Below are positions 18,282 to 27,252 of a stretch of DNA of 64,000 nucleotides, in pieces; position 1 is the stretch's first letter, and each line of letters begins with the position of its first letter. The stretch comes from Xanthomonas cannabis pv. cannabis. Its GTDB lineage: Bacteria > Pseudomonadota > Gammaproteobacteria > Xanthomonadales > Xanthomonadaceae. The translations under genes and the position numbers were made by a program. Location: the NCBI RefSeq assembly GCF_000802365.1, contig NZ_JSZE01000016.1:35783-99782 (forward strand), read 5' to 3'. Under the pieces are notes generated by a model. It saw only the letters and a list, made by a program, of their open reading frames with translations. It did no database searches and was not told the origin of the DNA.

Positions 18282-19760
18282 TCAGCGCGTTTCCGGCGGT
18301 GCCCCGCTCCAGCCCAGGCCCAGGCTCTTCTGCAGCGCGACGTAGTTGACCAGCAACTGCACCTGCGCCTGCGCGGCGGCGTCCTGCGCCGACAGCTGCT
18401 GGCGCTGCACGTCCAGCAGATCGATCGACGAGGTAGCCCCGGCATCGCGACGTTGCTGCATCAGCCCGGCCGAGCGCGTGGCCGAGGCCTCGGCCTGCCG
18501 CGCGACCACCAGCTGCTTGCGTGCCGAACCGAAGCGCGCCAACGCCGAATTTGCATCCTGCAACGCAGCCAGCACCGCACCTTCATACGCCGCCTCGCGC
18601 CCGGCATTGCCCGCGCGTGCCTGCTCCACCTGCGCGCGGGTCTTGCCGAAATCGAAGATCGACCAGCGCAGCATCGGCACCGCCAGGGTGGTCAACGCGT
18701 CGGAATTGAAATCGCTCGGCGAGCCGGCCACCCAGCTCAGGCCACCCAGCAAGGTCACCTGCGGGAAGTAGCCGTTCAAGGCTTCGCCGATCTGCGCGCT
18801 GGACGCGGCCAGCTCGCGCTCGGCCTTGCGTACGTCCGGGCGGCGGCGGATCAATGCCCCCGCATCGTCCACGCGCACTTCGCTGGGCAGCATCGGCAGC
18901 GGCTGCGGCGCGCGCAACTGCGCATCCAGTGCGCCGGGTTCGCGCCCGACCATCAGCGCCAACTGGTCCAGCGCTTCCTGCGATTGCATCTCCAGCGGCA
19001 GGCGCTGCGCCTCCTGTTGCTGCACCTGGGTGGCGATCTGCTCGACCTGCAGGTCGGAGGCGGCGCCCTGGTCACGGCGCTGCTGCACCAGTTGCAGCGA
19101 CTGCCGGATCTTGTCCAGATTGGCATCGGCAATGGCCAGCCGCGCCTGCAAGCCGCGGTAGTTGAGATAGACCTGCCCTACTTCGGCGGCCAACTGCACC
19201 TGCGCATCGGCCAGCTCGGCTTCGGAGGCCTGCGCCTGGGCCAGTGCGCCTTCGGCGGCGCGGCGGCGGCGGCCGAAGAGATCCAGCTCCCAGCTGGCAT
19301 CGAAACCGGCACTGTAGATCTGGGTCTTTTCCAGATCCAGCGCCTGATCGCCCTGTCCCGGCTGCCCAGGCTGGCCTTGCTGCAGCCCGCCCAGCGTGTC
19401 GACGATGGTCTGCGGCGGCTCGGCATACGCGTACACGGCGCTGGCGTTGAGCTTGGGCAGGCGTTCGGCGCGGCGCTGGCGCGCCAGCGCGCGGTTGGCG
19501 CGCAACCTGGCCTGCGCCGCGCGCAGGTTGGGGCTGTCGGCCAGCGCCTGGGTCACCAACTGGGTCAGCTGCGGGTCGTTCAATTGCTCCCACCAGTGGT
19601 TCAGCGGCGCGGCGGCAACCACCTGCGCGCCACTGGCGCGATGCAGCGCGGGCGCCTGCATGGCGGCATCGGCCACGGCCGGTGCCTTGGTGTAGTTGGG
19701 GCCGAGCATGCAGCCGCCGAGCAGCACGGCACTCAGCGCCGCAGCCAGTGGGAGGCGCAT
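18282..19760 (-). CDS. Outer membrane efflux lipoprotein (NodT/OprM-type) of the EmrAB cassette
   Basis: This trimeric TolC-like channel protein spans outer membrane and periplasm and lets EmrAB export drugs out of the cell. From the ATG at 19760 the signal MRLPLAAALSAVLLGGC ends in a lipobox. Two repeated coiled-coil OEP domains follow (residues about 55-265 and 270-480, with LDLFGRRRRAAEGALAQA and FDFGKTRAQVEQARAGNAGREAAYEGAVL). A TTG at 19787 with a better AAGGGG ribosome site inside the emrB end is an alternative start and would couple the two genes. Function assigned by family and context. Confidence 0.88.
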   Translation of the reverse strand: MRLPLAAALSAVLLGGCMLGPNYTKAPAVADAAMQAPALHRASGAQVVAAAPLNHWWEQLNDPQLTQLVTQALADSPNLRAAQARLRANRALARQRRAERLPKLNASAVYAYAEPPQTIVDTLGGLQQGQPGQPGQGDQALDLEKTQIYSAGFDASWELDLFGRRRRAAEGALAQAQASEAELADAQVQLAAEVGQVYLNYRGLQARLAIADANLDKIRQSLQLVQQRRDQGAASDLQVEQIATQVQQQEAQRLPLEMQSQEALDQLALMVGREPGALDAQLRAPQPLPMLPSEVRVDDAGALIRRRPDVRKAERELAASSAQIGEALNGYFPQVTLLGGLSWVAGSPSDFNSDALTTLAVPMLRWSIFDFGKTRAQVEQARAGNAGREAAYEGAVLAALQDANSALARFGSARKQLVVARQAEASATRSAGLMQQRRDAGATSSIDLLDVQRQQLSAQDAAAQAQVQLLVNYVALQKSLGLGWSGAPPETR

Positions 19761-19773
19761 CGCGCGCAGGGAA

Positions 19774-21360
19774 TCAGTGCATTGCAAGGTGCGTCCCCTT
19801 GGGTAACGGCTTGAGCAAAAAGGCCAGCGGAATCGTGCAGACCACGATCACACCGAAGATCCAGAACAGGTCGCTGTAGGTCATCACCAACGCCTGCTGT
19901 TGCACCACGCGTGCGAATTGGGCGACGGAACGAATCGCCGCTTCGCCACCGGCGCTGCCCTGCATCTGCGCGGTCACGCCGGCCAGAAATTCCTGCGCGC
20001 GCGGTGCGTTGGCGGTGATCGCGCTGCCGATGGTTTCGGTATGGAAGGTCATGCGGCGCTCCTGGAAGGTGGAGATCAGCGCCAGGCCGACCGAACCGCC
20101 CAGGTTGCGGCCGGCATTGAACAGGCCCGACGCATCGCCGGCCAGCTCCGGCGGCACCGAGGAGATGGCCGCCTGGTTGAGCGACATCATCGCCAGCGCC
20201 AGTCCGCAGCCCTGCAGCAACTGCCCGGCCACGAAATGCATGCCCACCGTGTCGGCGGTCAGCCCCAGATTGACGAAGCAGGCGGCAGCGAAACAGATCA
20301 GCCCCGCAATCACCAGGATGCGTACGTCCACCACCTCCAGCAGCTTGGGCATCATCGGCATCAGCAGCACGGTGGGCAGGCCGGACAGCAGCAGCACGTA
20401 GCCGGCCTGCTCGGTGTTGTAGCCGGAGATCACCGCCAGAAACTGCGGAATCATGTACATCACACCGAACAGGATCATGCCCACTGCCATGATCATGATG
20501 AACACCGCACCGAAACTGCGATGCAGCAGCAGCGACAGCCGGATCACCGGCGCACGCCTGCGGAACTGGCCGATCACCAGCGCGATGAACCCGCTCAACG
20601 AGATCAGGCTCAGCATGTTGATCTCGCTGGATTCGAACCAGCGCTCGCGCTGGCCTTCTTCCAGCACCACGGTGAGCCCGCCCAGGCCGGCAGTGAGGCC
20701 GTAGATGCCCAGCCAATCGGCGTTGAGCAGGCCGGCCCAGTCGGCCTTTTCGTGCTTCAGGCCAAGCAGCAACAGCGCCACCAGGCCCGCGCAGATCGGC
20801 ACGTTGATGAAGAACGCGTAGTGCCAGCTGACGTTTTCGGTGAGCCAGCCTCCCAGCAGCGGGCCGATCACCGGGCCCATGATCACGGTCATGCCGAACA
20901 GTGCGGTGCCCATGGTCTGCTGGCTGGGCGGCAGGCGTGTGGCGACGATGGTCAGCGCGGTAGGAATCAGCGCGCCGCCGGCCAGCCCCTGCCCCACGCG
21001 GCCGATGATCATCATCGTCAACGAGGTCGACAATCCGCAGACCACCGAGAACGCCGTGAACATCAACGCGCAGATCAGCAGGAAATTGCGCAGGCCCAGC
21101 GTGCGCACGAACCAGCCGGTCAGCGGGATCATGATGATCTCGGCGACCAGATACGCGGTGGAGATCCAGGTACCCTCGGTGCCGCTGGCGCCGACCTCAC
21201 CCTGGATGGTGGGTAGCGCGGCATTGACGATGGAGATGTCCAGCGTGGCCATGAACGAGCCGATGGTGCCGGCCAGCACCGCCAACCAAGCGCCGGGCTC
21301 GGCCTTCTCGCGGCTGGCACCGCCGCCGGCACCCTGGCCGGTGGCGGCCGCTGTACTCAC
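19774..21360 (-). CDS. emrB: EmrB/QacA-type MFS multidrug exporter (DHA2)
   Basis: The 528-residue inner-membrane proton antiporter has 14 hydrophobic segments. Motifs of the DHA2 family are visible: DISIVNAALPTI in helix 1 and GWFVRTLGLRN in loop 2-3, with the motif-C region GPVIGPLLGGWLTE. It starts at a GTG that overlaps the emrA stop (GTGA). Together with the adaptor and outer membrane protein beside it, it should form a tripartite pump across both membranes. Substrates are unknown. Confidence 0.94.
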   Translation of the reverse strand: MSTAAATGQGAGGGASREKAEPGAWLAVLAGTIGSFMATLDISIVNAALPTIQGEVGASGTEGTWISTAYLVAEIIMIPLTGWFVRTLGLRNFLLICALMFTAFSVVCGLSTSLTMMIIGRVGQGLAGGALIPTALTIVATRLPPSQQTMGTALFGMTVIMGPVIGPLLGGWLTENVSWHYAFFINVPICAGLVALLLLGLKHEKADWAGLLNADWLGIYGLTAGLGGLTVVLEEGQRERWFESSEINMLSLISLSGFIALVIGQFRRRAPVIRLSLLLHRSFGAVFIMIMAVGMILFGVMYMIPQFLAVISGYNTEQAGYVLLLSGLPTVLLMPMMPKLLEVVDVRILVIAGLICFAAACFVNLGLTADTVGMHFVAGQLLQGCGLALAMMSLNQAAISSVPPELAGDASGLFNAGRNLGGSVGLALISTFQERRMTFHTETIGSAITANAPRAQEFLAGVTAQMQGSAGGEAAIRSVAQFARVVQQQALVMTYSDLFWIFGVIVVCTIPLAFLLKPLPKGTHLAMH

Positions 21361-22559
21361 TGCGCGCGCTCCCGCTCCTGCACGCGGTCGGATTCTTTTT
21401 CAGCGCGTTCCTTGGCGTCCTTGGCCGAGCGCGTATCGACGGTGACCTCCACCGACATGCCCGGCACCAGCACCTTGCGTGCCTCCTCGCCGGCCAGCAC
21501 GCGGATGCGCACCGGCACGCGCTGCACCACCTTGGTGAAGTTGCCGGTGGCGTTTTCCGGCGGCAGCAAGGCGAACTGCGAGCCGGTGCCCGGGGACAGG
21601 CTTTCGACCTTGCCGTGCAGCTTCACCCCGGACAGCGCATCGACCTCGATCTCGGCCGGCTGACCCGGGCGCATCAGGCCGACCTGGGTTTCCTTGAAGT
21701 TGGCGACCAGGTACAGCGATTCCTGCGGCACGATGGTCATGGTGCGGGTACCGGCGGCCAGGAACTGGCCCTCCTGCACGGTCTTGTCGCCGACGCGGCC
21801 GTGGATGCGGCTGGTCAGGCGGGTGTCTTCCACGGCGACGCGGGCCTGGTCGGCATCCGCAGTCGCCTGCTTCAGGCCGGCCTGGGCCTGCTCCAGCTGC
21901 GCGCGGCTGGCCTGGATCTGGCTCTGCGCACCGGTGGCCTGCGCCTGGGCCGCATCGTACTGGGCGCGTGCGCGCGCCAGCTCGTGCTGCAGGCTTTCCT
22001 GGTGCTCATGGGTATCGGCGCCGGAGGCGGCCAGCGGTGCGAAGCGCTTCACCTCGGCCTGGGCGAACTTGAGACTGGCCGCGGCCGAGGTCACCTGGGT
22101 CCGCGCCTGCAGCAGCGCCGCTTCCTGGCCGGCGACATTGGCGGTGGCGGCCACGATGTCGGCCTGGCGTGCGGCGATCGCCGCTTCGGCCTGCTGCAGG
22201 GTGGCCTGGTAAGTGCGGTCGTCGATCTGCAGCAACGGCTGGCCGGCGTCCACGATCTGGTTGTCGCCCACCAGCACCTTGGTCACATAGCCGCTGACAC
22301 GCGGCGCAACGGCCACCGAATCGGCCTGCAGGTAGGCGTTGTTGGTGTCCTGCATGTAGCGGCCCTTGATCAGGTAGTAGGTCAGCCACACCACCAGCAG
22401 GATCAGCACCAGCACGCCCACCAGGATCAGCGTCCACTTGACCTTGGGGTTCTTCAGCGGCGACGGCTTGGCCGGCTCCTGGTCCTGGTGCGTCTCGGCG
22501 CCTTGCGCATCGCCCGCCTGGGCGCGGCCGTCAGTGGGCTGTTGGTCTTGGTTGCTCAA
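21357..22559 (-). CDS. emrA: EmrA-type membrane fusion (adaptor) protein
   Basis: The 400-residue periplasmic adaptor is anchored by one helix (WTLILVGVLVLILLVVWLTY). It has lipoyl/barrel-sandwich halves (VAPRVSGYVTKVLVGDNQIVDAGQPLLQIDD and VGDKTVQEGQFLAAG) around a long alanine/glutamine-rich coiled coil. I prefer the TTG at 22559 (MSNQDQQPTDG), because it gives the usual EmrA length; the frame stays open to 22763 with a basic stretch unlike the family. It is the first gene of the emrA-emrB-outer membrane factor cassette. Confidence 0.9.
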   Translation of the reverse strand: MSNQDQQPTDGRAQAGDAQGAETHQDQEPAKPSPLKNPKVKWTLILVGVLVLILLVVWLTYYLIKGRYMQDTNNAYLQADSVAVAPRVSGYVTKVLVGDNQIVDAGQPLLQIDDRTYQATLQQAEAAIAARQADIVAATANVAGQEAALLQARTQVTSAAASLKFAQAEVKRFAPLAASGADTHEHQESLQHELARARAQYDAAQAQATGAQSQIQASRAQLEQAQAGLKQATADADQARVAVEDTRLTSRIHGRVGDKTVQEGQFLAAGTRTMTIVPQESLYLVANFKETQVGLMRPGQPAEIEVDALSGVKLHGKVESLSPGTGSQFALLPPENATGNFTKVVQRVPVRIRVLAGEEARKVLVPGMSVEVTVDTRSAKDAKERAEKESDRVQERERAQ

Positions 22560-22880
22560 AGGAGGCGTCCTGTGTGTCGTGGGCGAGGCGCGCGACGGCA
22601 TGCCGCGGCAGCGGCGCCGGCGAACGCGGCGAAACCATACAATTATTTGAACCCGCCGGTACAGATTGCGTGACGAGCTGGTCAGGCTGCGCTTGGTCTG
22701 GACCGCCTGCGCGGCAATGGACCCGCCGGGTGCATGCGCCGCCCGGTTGCAGCGGCCAGGCATGCCGGCCTGCGGCGGAGGGGCGCGCCCGCGACCAGGT
22801 CTGCAGTGTTGCAGGCAACCATTGGACCTTCATGAGGACGCGGCGGCGTACGCCGCCGCGTCAGCACCTGCGCGCTGGCC
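22560..22880. other. Intergenic region between potF and emrA
   Basis: These 321 bases hold no gene that I can support. A perfect 26-base palindrome (22837-22862, core GCGGCGTACGCCGC) follows the potF stop. The emrA promoter should lie between it and 22560. I see the poorly matched word ACAATTATTTGAAC (22637-22650) as the only AT-rich patch that could take part in it. Confidence 0.45.
22837..22862. terminator. 26-base perfect palindrome downstream of potF
   Basis: Arms of 13 bases meet without a loop (core GCGGCGTACGCCGC). It lies 18 bases after the potF stop. There is no T run on either strand, so as a terminator it would be atypical. It could instead be a protein-binding site for the emrA promoter, or a hairpin that protects the potF message. 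Confidence 0.45.
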
Positions 22881-23996
22881 TCACCGGCCGGTCTTGATCT
22901 CGGTCCACAGCCGTGTGTACAGGCGGTCCACCTCCGGCGGGTTGATCGCGTAGGTGAACATCCGGGCGGTCACCTCCGGCGGCGGATAGATGGTGGGGTC
23001 GTTGCGGATCGCCGCATCCACCAGCGGCGTGGCGCTGCGCACCGGGTTGGCGTAGTGGATGAAGTTGCTGTTGGCCGCGGCCACCTCGGGCGTGAGCAGG
23101 TAATTGATGAAGGCGTACGCATTTTCAGGATGCTTGGCGTCCTTGGGGATGGCCAGCATGTCGAACCACTGCGGCGCGCCTTCCTTCGGAATGGCGTAGG
23201 CCACGTTGACGTTGTTGCCCGCTTCCCTGGCACGATCGCGCGCCTGGATGATGTCGCCCGACCAGCCCACCGCCAGGCAGGTATTGCCGTTGGCCAGCGA
23301 GGTGACGTACTGGCTGGAGTGGAAGTTCTGCACGTACGGGCGGATGGTCTTGATCAGCGCGGCGGCCTTCTCGATCTCGGCCGGCACCGTGCTGTGCGGA
23401 TCGAGCCCGAGGTAATTGAGCGCGATCGGAATCATGTCCGAGGGCGTGTCCAGGATGGTCACCCCGCAGTCCTTGAGCCTGGACAGATTCTCCGGCTTGA
23501 ACACCAGATCCCAGCTGTTGGCGACATCGGTGCTGCCGAAGATCGCCTTGAGCTTGTCGACGTTGTAGCCGATGCCGGTGGTGCCGATCATGTACGGCAC
23601 GCCATAGGCATTGCCCGGATCCTGCGCGGCGATGCGACGCATGATGTCCGGGTCGAGATTGGCCAGGTTGGGGATCTTGCTTTTGTCCAGCGGCAGAAAC
23701 ACACCCGCCTGGATCTGCCGGCCAAAGAAATTGAGCGTGGGCACCACCACGTCGTAATCGCTGCCGCCGGCGAGCAACTTGGTTTCCACCATCTCGTCGC
23801 TGTCGAACACGTCGTAGGTGACCTTGATGCCGGTGCTCTTTTCGAACGCGGGAATGGTGTCTTCGGCGATGTAGTCGGAGTAGTTGTAGACGTTGAGCAC
23901 CTTGGCCTGCGCCTCGGCCTTGCCCGCAGCGCCATCGCCGCCGCAGCCGGACAGCAGGGTGAGGGACAGCGTCAGGGCGAGCAGTCGCAGCGTCAT
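22881..23996 (-). CDS. potF: Putrescine-binding lipoprotein PotF
   Basis: The 371-residue periplasmic solute-binding protein captures putrescine for PotGHI. A lipoprotein signal ends at LLSGC. The mature fold begins VLNVYNYSDYIAEDTIPAFEKSTGIKV and contains the PotD/PotF ligand-region signatures DVVVPTLNFFGRQ, GTTGIGYN and AVGWSGDIIQARDRA. It is separated from potG by the whole efflux cassette, but all genes share the strand. The ATG at 23996 has GGAGACCTCCC upstream. Confidence 0.94.
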   Translation of the reverse strand: MTLRLLALTLSLTLLSGCGGDGAAGKAEAQAKVLNVYNYSDYIAEDTIPAFEKSTGIKVTYDVFDSDEMVETKLLAGGSDYDVVVPTLNFFGRQIQAGVFLPLDKSKIPNLANLDPDIMRRIAAQDPGNAYGVPYMIGTTGIGYNVDKLKAIFGSTDVANSWDLVFKPENLSRLKDCGVTILDTPSDMIPIALNYLGLDPHSTVPAEIEKAAALIKTIRPYVQNFHSSQYVTSLANGNTCLAVGWSGDIIQARDRAREAGNNVNVAYAIPKEGAPQWFDMLAIPKDAKHPENAYAFINYLLTPEVAAANSNFIHYANPVRSATPLVDAAIRNDPTIYPPPEVTARMFTYAINPPEVDRLYTRLWTEIKTGR

Positions 23997-24252
23997 GGGA
24001 GGTCTCCGGCACGGTGGGGCGGTCCGGCGCGGGGCCGGTCTGGCGCCAGACTACCCACCGTGCCCGAGTTTGCCCAGCGGGCGCGGCAGGCATTCGCGCC
24101 AGGCAGACGCCGCGCAGCGGGAGTCATTGCTCGCCGTCCGCCGGCGAGCCCGAGGCCGCGATGCCGTACGGCGGATCGATATGCCGGTCTCCACATTGCC
24201 GTGGCAACGCGCGTCGGGGCGCACCGATGCGTTGGTGGCAGGTCGCCATCGC

Positions 24253-25620
24253 TCACCTGCCCAACGCATGCGCGGTGTCATCCAGCGCCGCCCAGGCCTT
24301 GTGGAACAGCTCGTCCACCTGCTCGCAGGTGATGATCAGCGGCGGCGACAGCAGCATGGCGTCGTAGGTGGCACGCAGGATCAGGCCGCGGCGCAACGCA
24401 AAGTCACGGCAGAGCGCACCGACGCGCCCACGCCCTTGGAAATACACCCCACGCTGCCGCTTGTCCGGCACCAGCTCCAGCGCCCCGATCAACCCGGCGA
24501 TGCGCGCCTCGCCCACCAGACGGTGCTCGCCGAGCTCGGCCCAGCGCTGCGCAAGATACGGCGCAATCTGCGCGCGGGCGGTGTCCACGATGCCGTCGTC
24601 CTGCAGCAGGCGCAGGTTCTCCAGCGCCACGGCCGCGCACACCGGATGCCCGGCATACGTGCCACCGTGCGCCAGCTCGCCGCCTTGCGTCTTGAGCACG
24701 CCGGCCACGCGATCGTTGAACATGGCTGCCGCCAGCGGGATGTAGCCGGAGGTGATGCCTTTGGCCAGCGTCATCACATCGGGCTGAAAGCCGAAATAGT
24801 CCGCACCGAACCAGGCGCCGGTGCGCCCGAACCCGCAGATCACTTCATCGGCCACCAGCAGCACGTCGTAGCGCCGGCAGATCCGCTCGATGCCCGGCCA
24901 GTAACTGCGCGGCGGGATATACACGCCGATCGCGCCCATGATCGGCTCGCCGATAAAGGCGGCGACGTTATCCGGCCCGAGCTGCAGGATCGTGTCTTCC
25001 AGACGACGCGCCGCGACTAAGCCGTAGTCTTCCGGGTCCATCTCCCCGCCATCGCCGAAGTGATACGGCGGCGTAATGTGGTGGATATCCGGAATCGGCA
25101 AGCCGCCCTGCTTGTGCATGCCTTGCATGCCGCCCAGGCTGGCCCCGGCCATGGTGGTGCCGTGATAGCCATCATGGCGACCGATGAACATGCGTTTTTG
25201 CGGCTGCCCCTGCACCGCCCAGAAATGCCGGACCAGGCGCAGGATGGTGTCGTTGGCCTCCGACCCGGAGTTGGCGAAGAACGCGTGATTCAGATCACCG
25301 GGTGCCAGCTCCGCCAGCTTGGCCGCCAGCTGGATGGTGGGTTCGGTCGTGCACTGAAAGAAGCTGTTGTAGTACGCCAGCTGCTCCATCTGCCGCGCAG
25401 CTGCCTGCGCCAGCTCCTTGCGTCCATAGCCGACATTGACGCACCACAACCCGCCGAATGCATCGAGCAACTGGTTGCCATCGGCATCCCACACGTACAC
25501 GCCCTCACCGCGCGTCAGGATGCGCGTGCCCTTCTGCGCCAATGCCGCGTTGTCGTTGAACGGATGCAGATGATGGGCGGCATCGAGCTGCTGCAAGGTC
25601 TTCAGTGCTTGCGGATCCAT
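24253..25620 (-). CDS. Class III aminotransferase, probably putrescine/omega-diamine:pyruvate
   Basis: This 455-residue PLP enzyme has D258 in LLVADEVICGFGRTG and the Schiff-base lysine K287 in LAKGITSG. In sequence layout it resembles SpuC-type putrescine-pyruvate aminotransferases and related beta-alanine/GABA enzymes. Between puuA-like and potF genes, it most likely deaminates putrescine or 4-aminobutyrate. The start at 25620 has GGAG five bases upstream; the open frame to 25743 looks non-coding. Substrate is an inference from context. Confidence 0.88.
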   Translation of the reverse strand: MDPQALKTLQQLDAAHHLHPFNDNAALAQKGTRILTRGEGVYVWDADGNQLLDAFGGLWCVNVGYGRKELAQAAARQMEQLAYYNSFFQCTTEPTIQLAAKLAELAPGDLNHAFFANSGSEANDTILRLVRHFWAVQGQPQKRMFIGRHDGYHGTTMAGASLGGMQGMHKQGGLPIPDIHHITPPYHFGDGGEMDPEDYGLVAARRLEDTILQLGPDNVAAFIGEPIMGAIGVYIPPRSYWPGIERICRRYDVLLVADEVICGFGRTGAWFGADYFGFQPDVMTLAKGITSGYIPLAAAMFNDRVAGVLKTQGGELAHGGTYAGHPVCAAVALENLRLLQDDGIVDTARAQIAPYLAQRWAELGEHRLVGEARIAGLIGALELVPDKRQRGVYFQGRGRVGALCRDFALRRGLILRATYDAMLLSPPLIITCEQVDELFHKAWAALDDTAHALGR

Positions 25621-25775
25621 GGTCACTCCGGCTGCGGGGTCCATGCAGTCTATGGCCGATCGGCCGGACCCAAAGGTGCTTTCGTTGCACGCGCCAGACT
25701 CCGGGCGTGGAAACACGCAGACGGGGCGGTGCGCAATGTCCAACGCGCGAGGCGTCCGGCATCGTCATACGCCGT

Positions 25776-25852
25776 ACCCTCATCCGCCCTTCGGGCACGG
25801 TCTCCCCCATAAAGGGGACAATGTCCCGATGGGAGAAGGAAACAGCGCAGGC
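25776..25852. repeat. Dispersed intergenic hairpin repeat
   Basis: The core CATCCGCCCTTCGGGCAC is shared with the copy near 12842. A variant right half follows in which the TCTCCC and GGGAGA arms are separated by an inserted inner hairpin (GGGGACAATGTCCC). It lies between the aminotransferase start and the end of the puuA-like gene. It is non-coding and possibly affects message processing. Confidence 0.7.
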
Positions 25853-25860
25853 GAAGCGCC

Positions 25861-27246
25861 TTACACATTCAACAGCAGGAACTCTCGCTCCCACGAGCTG
25901 ATCACCCGAAAGAACGTTTCGTATTCCTTGCGCTTCACCGAGATATAGGCGCGCACGAAGCGCCGCCCCAACATCTCCTGCAACGCATCGCAGCCTTCCA
26001 GCTCATCCAGCGCCTCACCCAGCGAGCGCGGCAGATCGTAGCCCTGCTCCTTGCCGTTGCTGCTGATCGGCGCAGTCGGTTCGAGCTGCTCGGCAATCCC
26101 CAACAACCCGCACGCCAGGGTCGCCGCCATCGCCAGATACGGGTTGGCATCGGAACCGGCGAAGCGGCTTTCCACCCGCATGTTCTGCGGTGCATCGATC
26201 GGCACGCGCAGCCCGCAGGTGCGGTTGTCGAAGCCCCACAGCACATTGCTCGGCGACACCTCGCCGAACATCAGCCGACGGTACGAATTGACGTTGGGCG
26301 CCAGCAGCCCCATCGCCATCGGGATGTATTTCTGCAAGCCACCCAGATAATGCGCAAAGGTGTCGCTGAAGCCGCCCTCGCGCTTGCCGCTGAACACGTT
26401 CTTGCCGGTGCCGGCGTGCAGTAGGCTCTGGTGGATATGCATCGCGCTGCCCGGCTCGGTCTCCATGGGCTTGGCCAGGAACGTCGCATACACGCCATGC
26501 CGTAGCGCCGCTTCGCGCATGGTGCGCTTGAACAGGAACACCTGATCGGCGCGCGACAGGGCATCGGCATGGGTGAAATTGACCTCCAGCTGCGCGGCAC
26601 CGGACTCGTGGATCAGGGTGTCCACGTCCAGCTCCATCGCATCGCAGTAGTCGTACATCAGGTCCAGGATCGGGTCGAACTCGTTGACCGCGTCGATCGA
26701 ATACGACTGCCGCGCGGTTTCCGGGCGGCCGGAGCGCCCGGCCGGCGGCAGCAGCGGGAAGTCCGGGTCGGTGTTCTTCTGCACCAGGAAGAATTCCAGC
26801 TCCGGCGCCACCACCGGTTGCAGCTTGCGCTGCGCATAGGCATCGAGCACGCGGCGCAGCACGTTGCGCGGCGCCAGTTCGTGCGGCTGCCCGTCCTTGG
26901 TGTAGCAGTCGTGGATCACCTGCGCGGTGGGGTCGGCGGCCCACGGCACCATGCGCACGGTGGAGGCATCCGGGCGCAGGTGCATGTCCGAATCCGACGG
27001 CGAGGTCAGCGCGTAGTAATCCTCCGGAAAATCGCCGGTGACGGTGGTGGCGAAGATGCCCTCCGGCAGCCGCGTGCCGTAGTCGTGCGAGAACTTGTCG
27101 GCGGGAATGATCTTGCCGCGCGCATTGCCGGTGATGTCCGGCACCAGGCATTCCACCTCGGTGATGTGGCGTTCCTTGAGCCAGCGCCGCAGCGCGCCCT
27201 CCGGCTGCTTGGGCGTGGCGGTGCGCGAACGGGTGCGGATGGACAT
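25861..27246 (-). CDS. puuA: Gamma-glutamylputrescine synthetase-like protein (glutamine synthetase family)
   Basis: The 461-residue enzyme would ligate glutamate to putrescine with ATP, the first step of the Puu pathway. Glutamine synthetase motifs are present: VAPELEFFLVQ, AAQLEVNFTHADAL, AMHIHQSLL, NSYRRLMFGEVSPSNVLWGFDNRTCGLRVP and ESRFAGSDANPYLAMAA. The absence of the long N-terminal and adenylylation regions of classical GlnA supports a PuuA-type role. It lies six bases after the puuD-like gene. A second paralogue diverges at 28156. Confidence 0.86.
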   Translation of the reverse strand: MSIRTRSRTATPKQPEGALRRWLKERHITEVECLVPDITGNARGKIIPADKFSHDYGTRLPEGIFATTVTGDFPEDYYALTSPSDSDMHLRPDASTVRMVPWAADPTAQVIHDCYTKDGQPHELAPRNVLRRVLDAYAQRKLQPVVAPELEFFLVQKNTDPDFPLLPPAGRSGRPETARQSYSIDAVNEFDPILDLMYDYCDAMELDVDTLIHESGAAQLEVNFTHADALSRADQVFLFKRTMREAALRHGVYATFLAKPMETEPGSAMHIHQSLLHAGTGKNVFSGKREGGFSDTFAHYLGGLQKYIPMAMGLLAPNVNSYRRLMFGEVSPSNVLWGFDNRTCGLRVPIDAPQNMRVESRFAGSDANPYLAMAATLACGLLGIAEQLEPTAPISSNGKEQGYDLPRSLGEALDELEGCDALQEMLGRRFVRAYISVKRKEYETFFRVISSWEREFLLLNV

Positions 27247-27252
27247 GCGACC

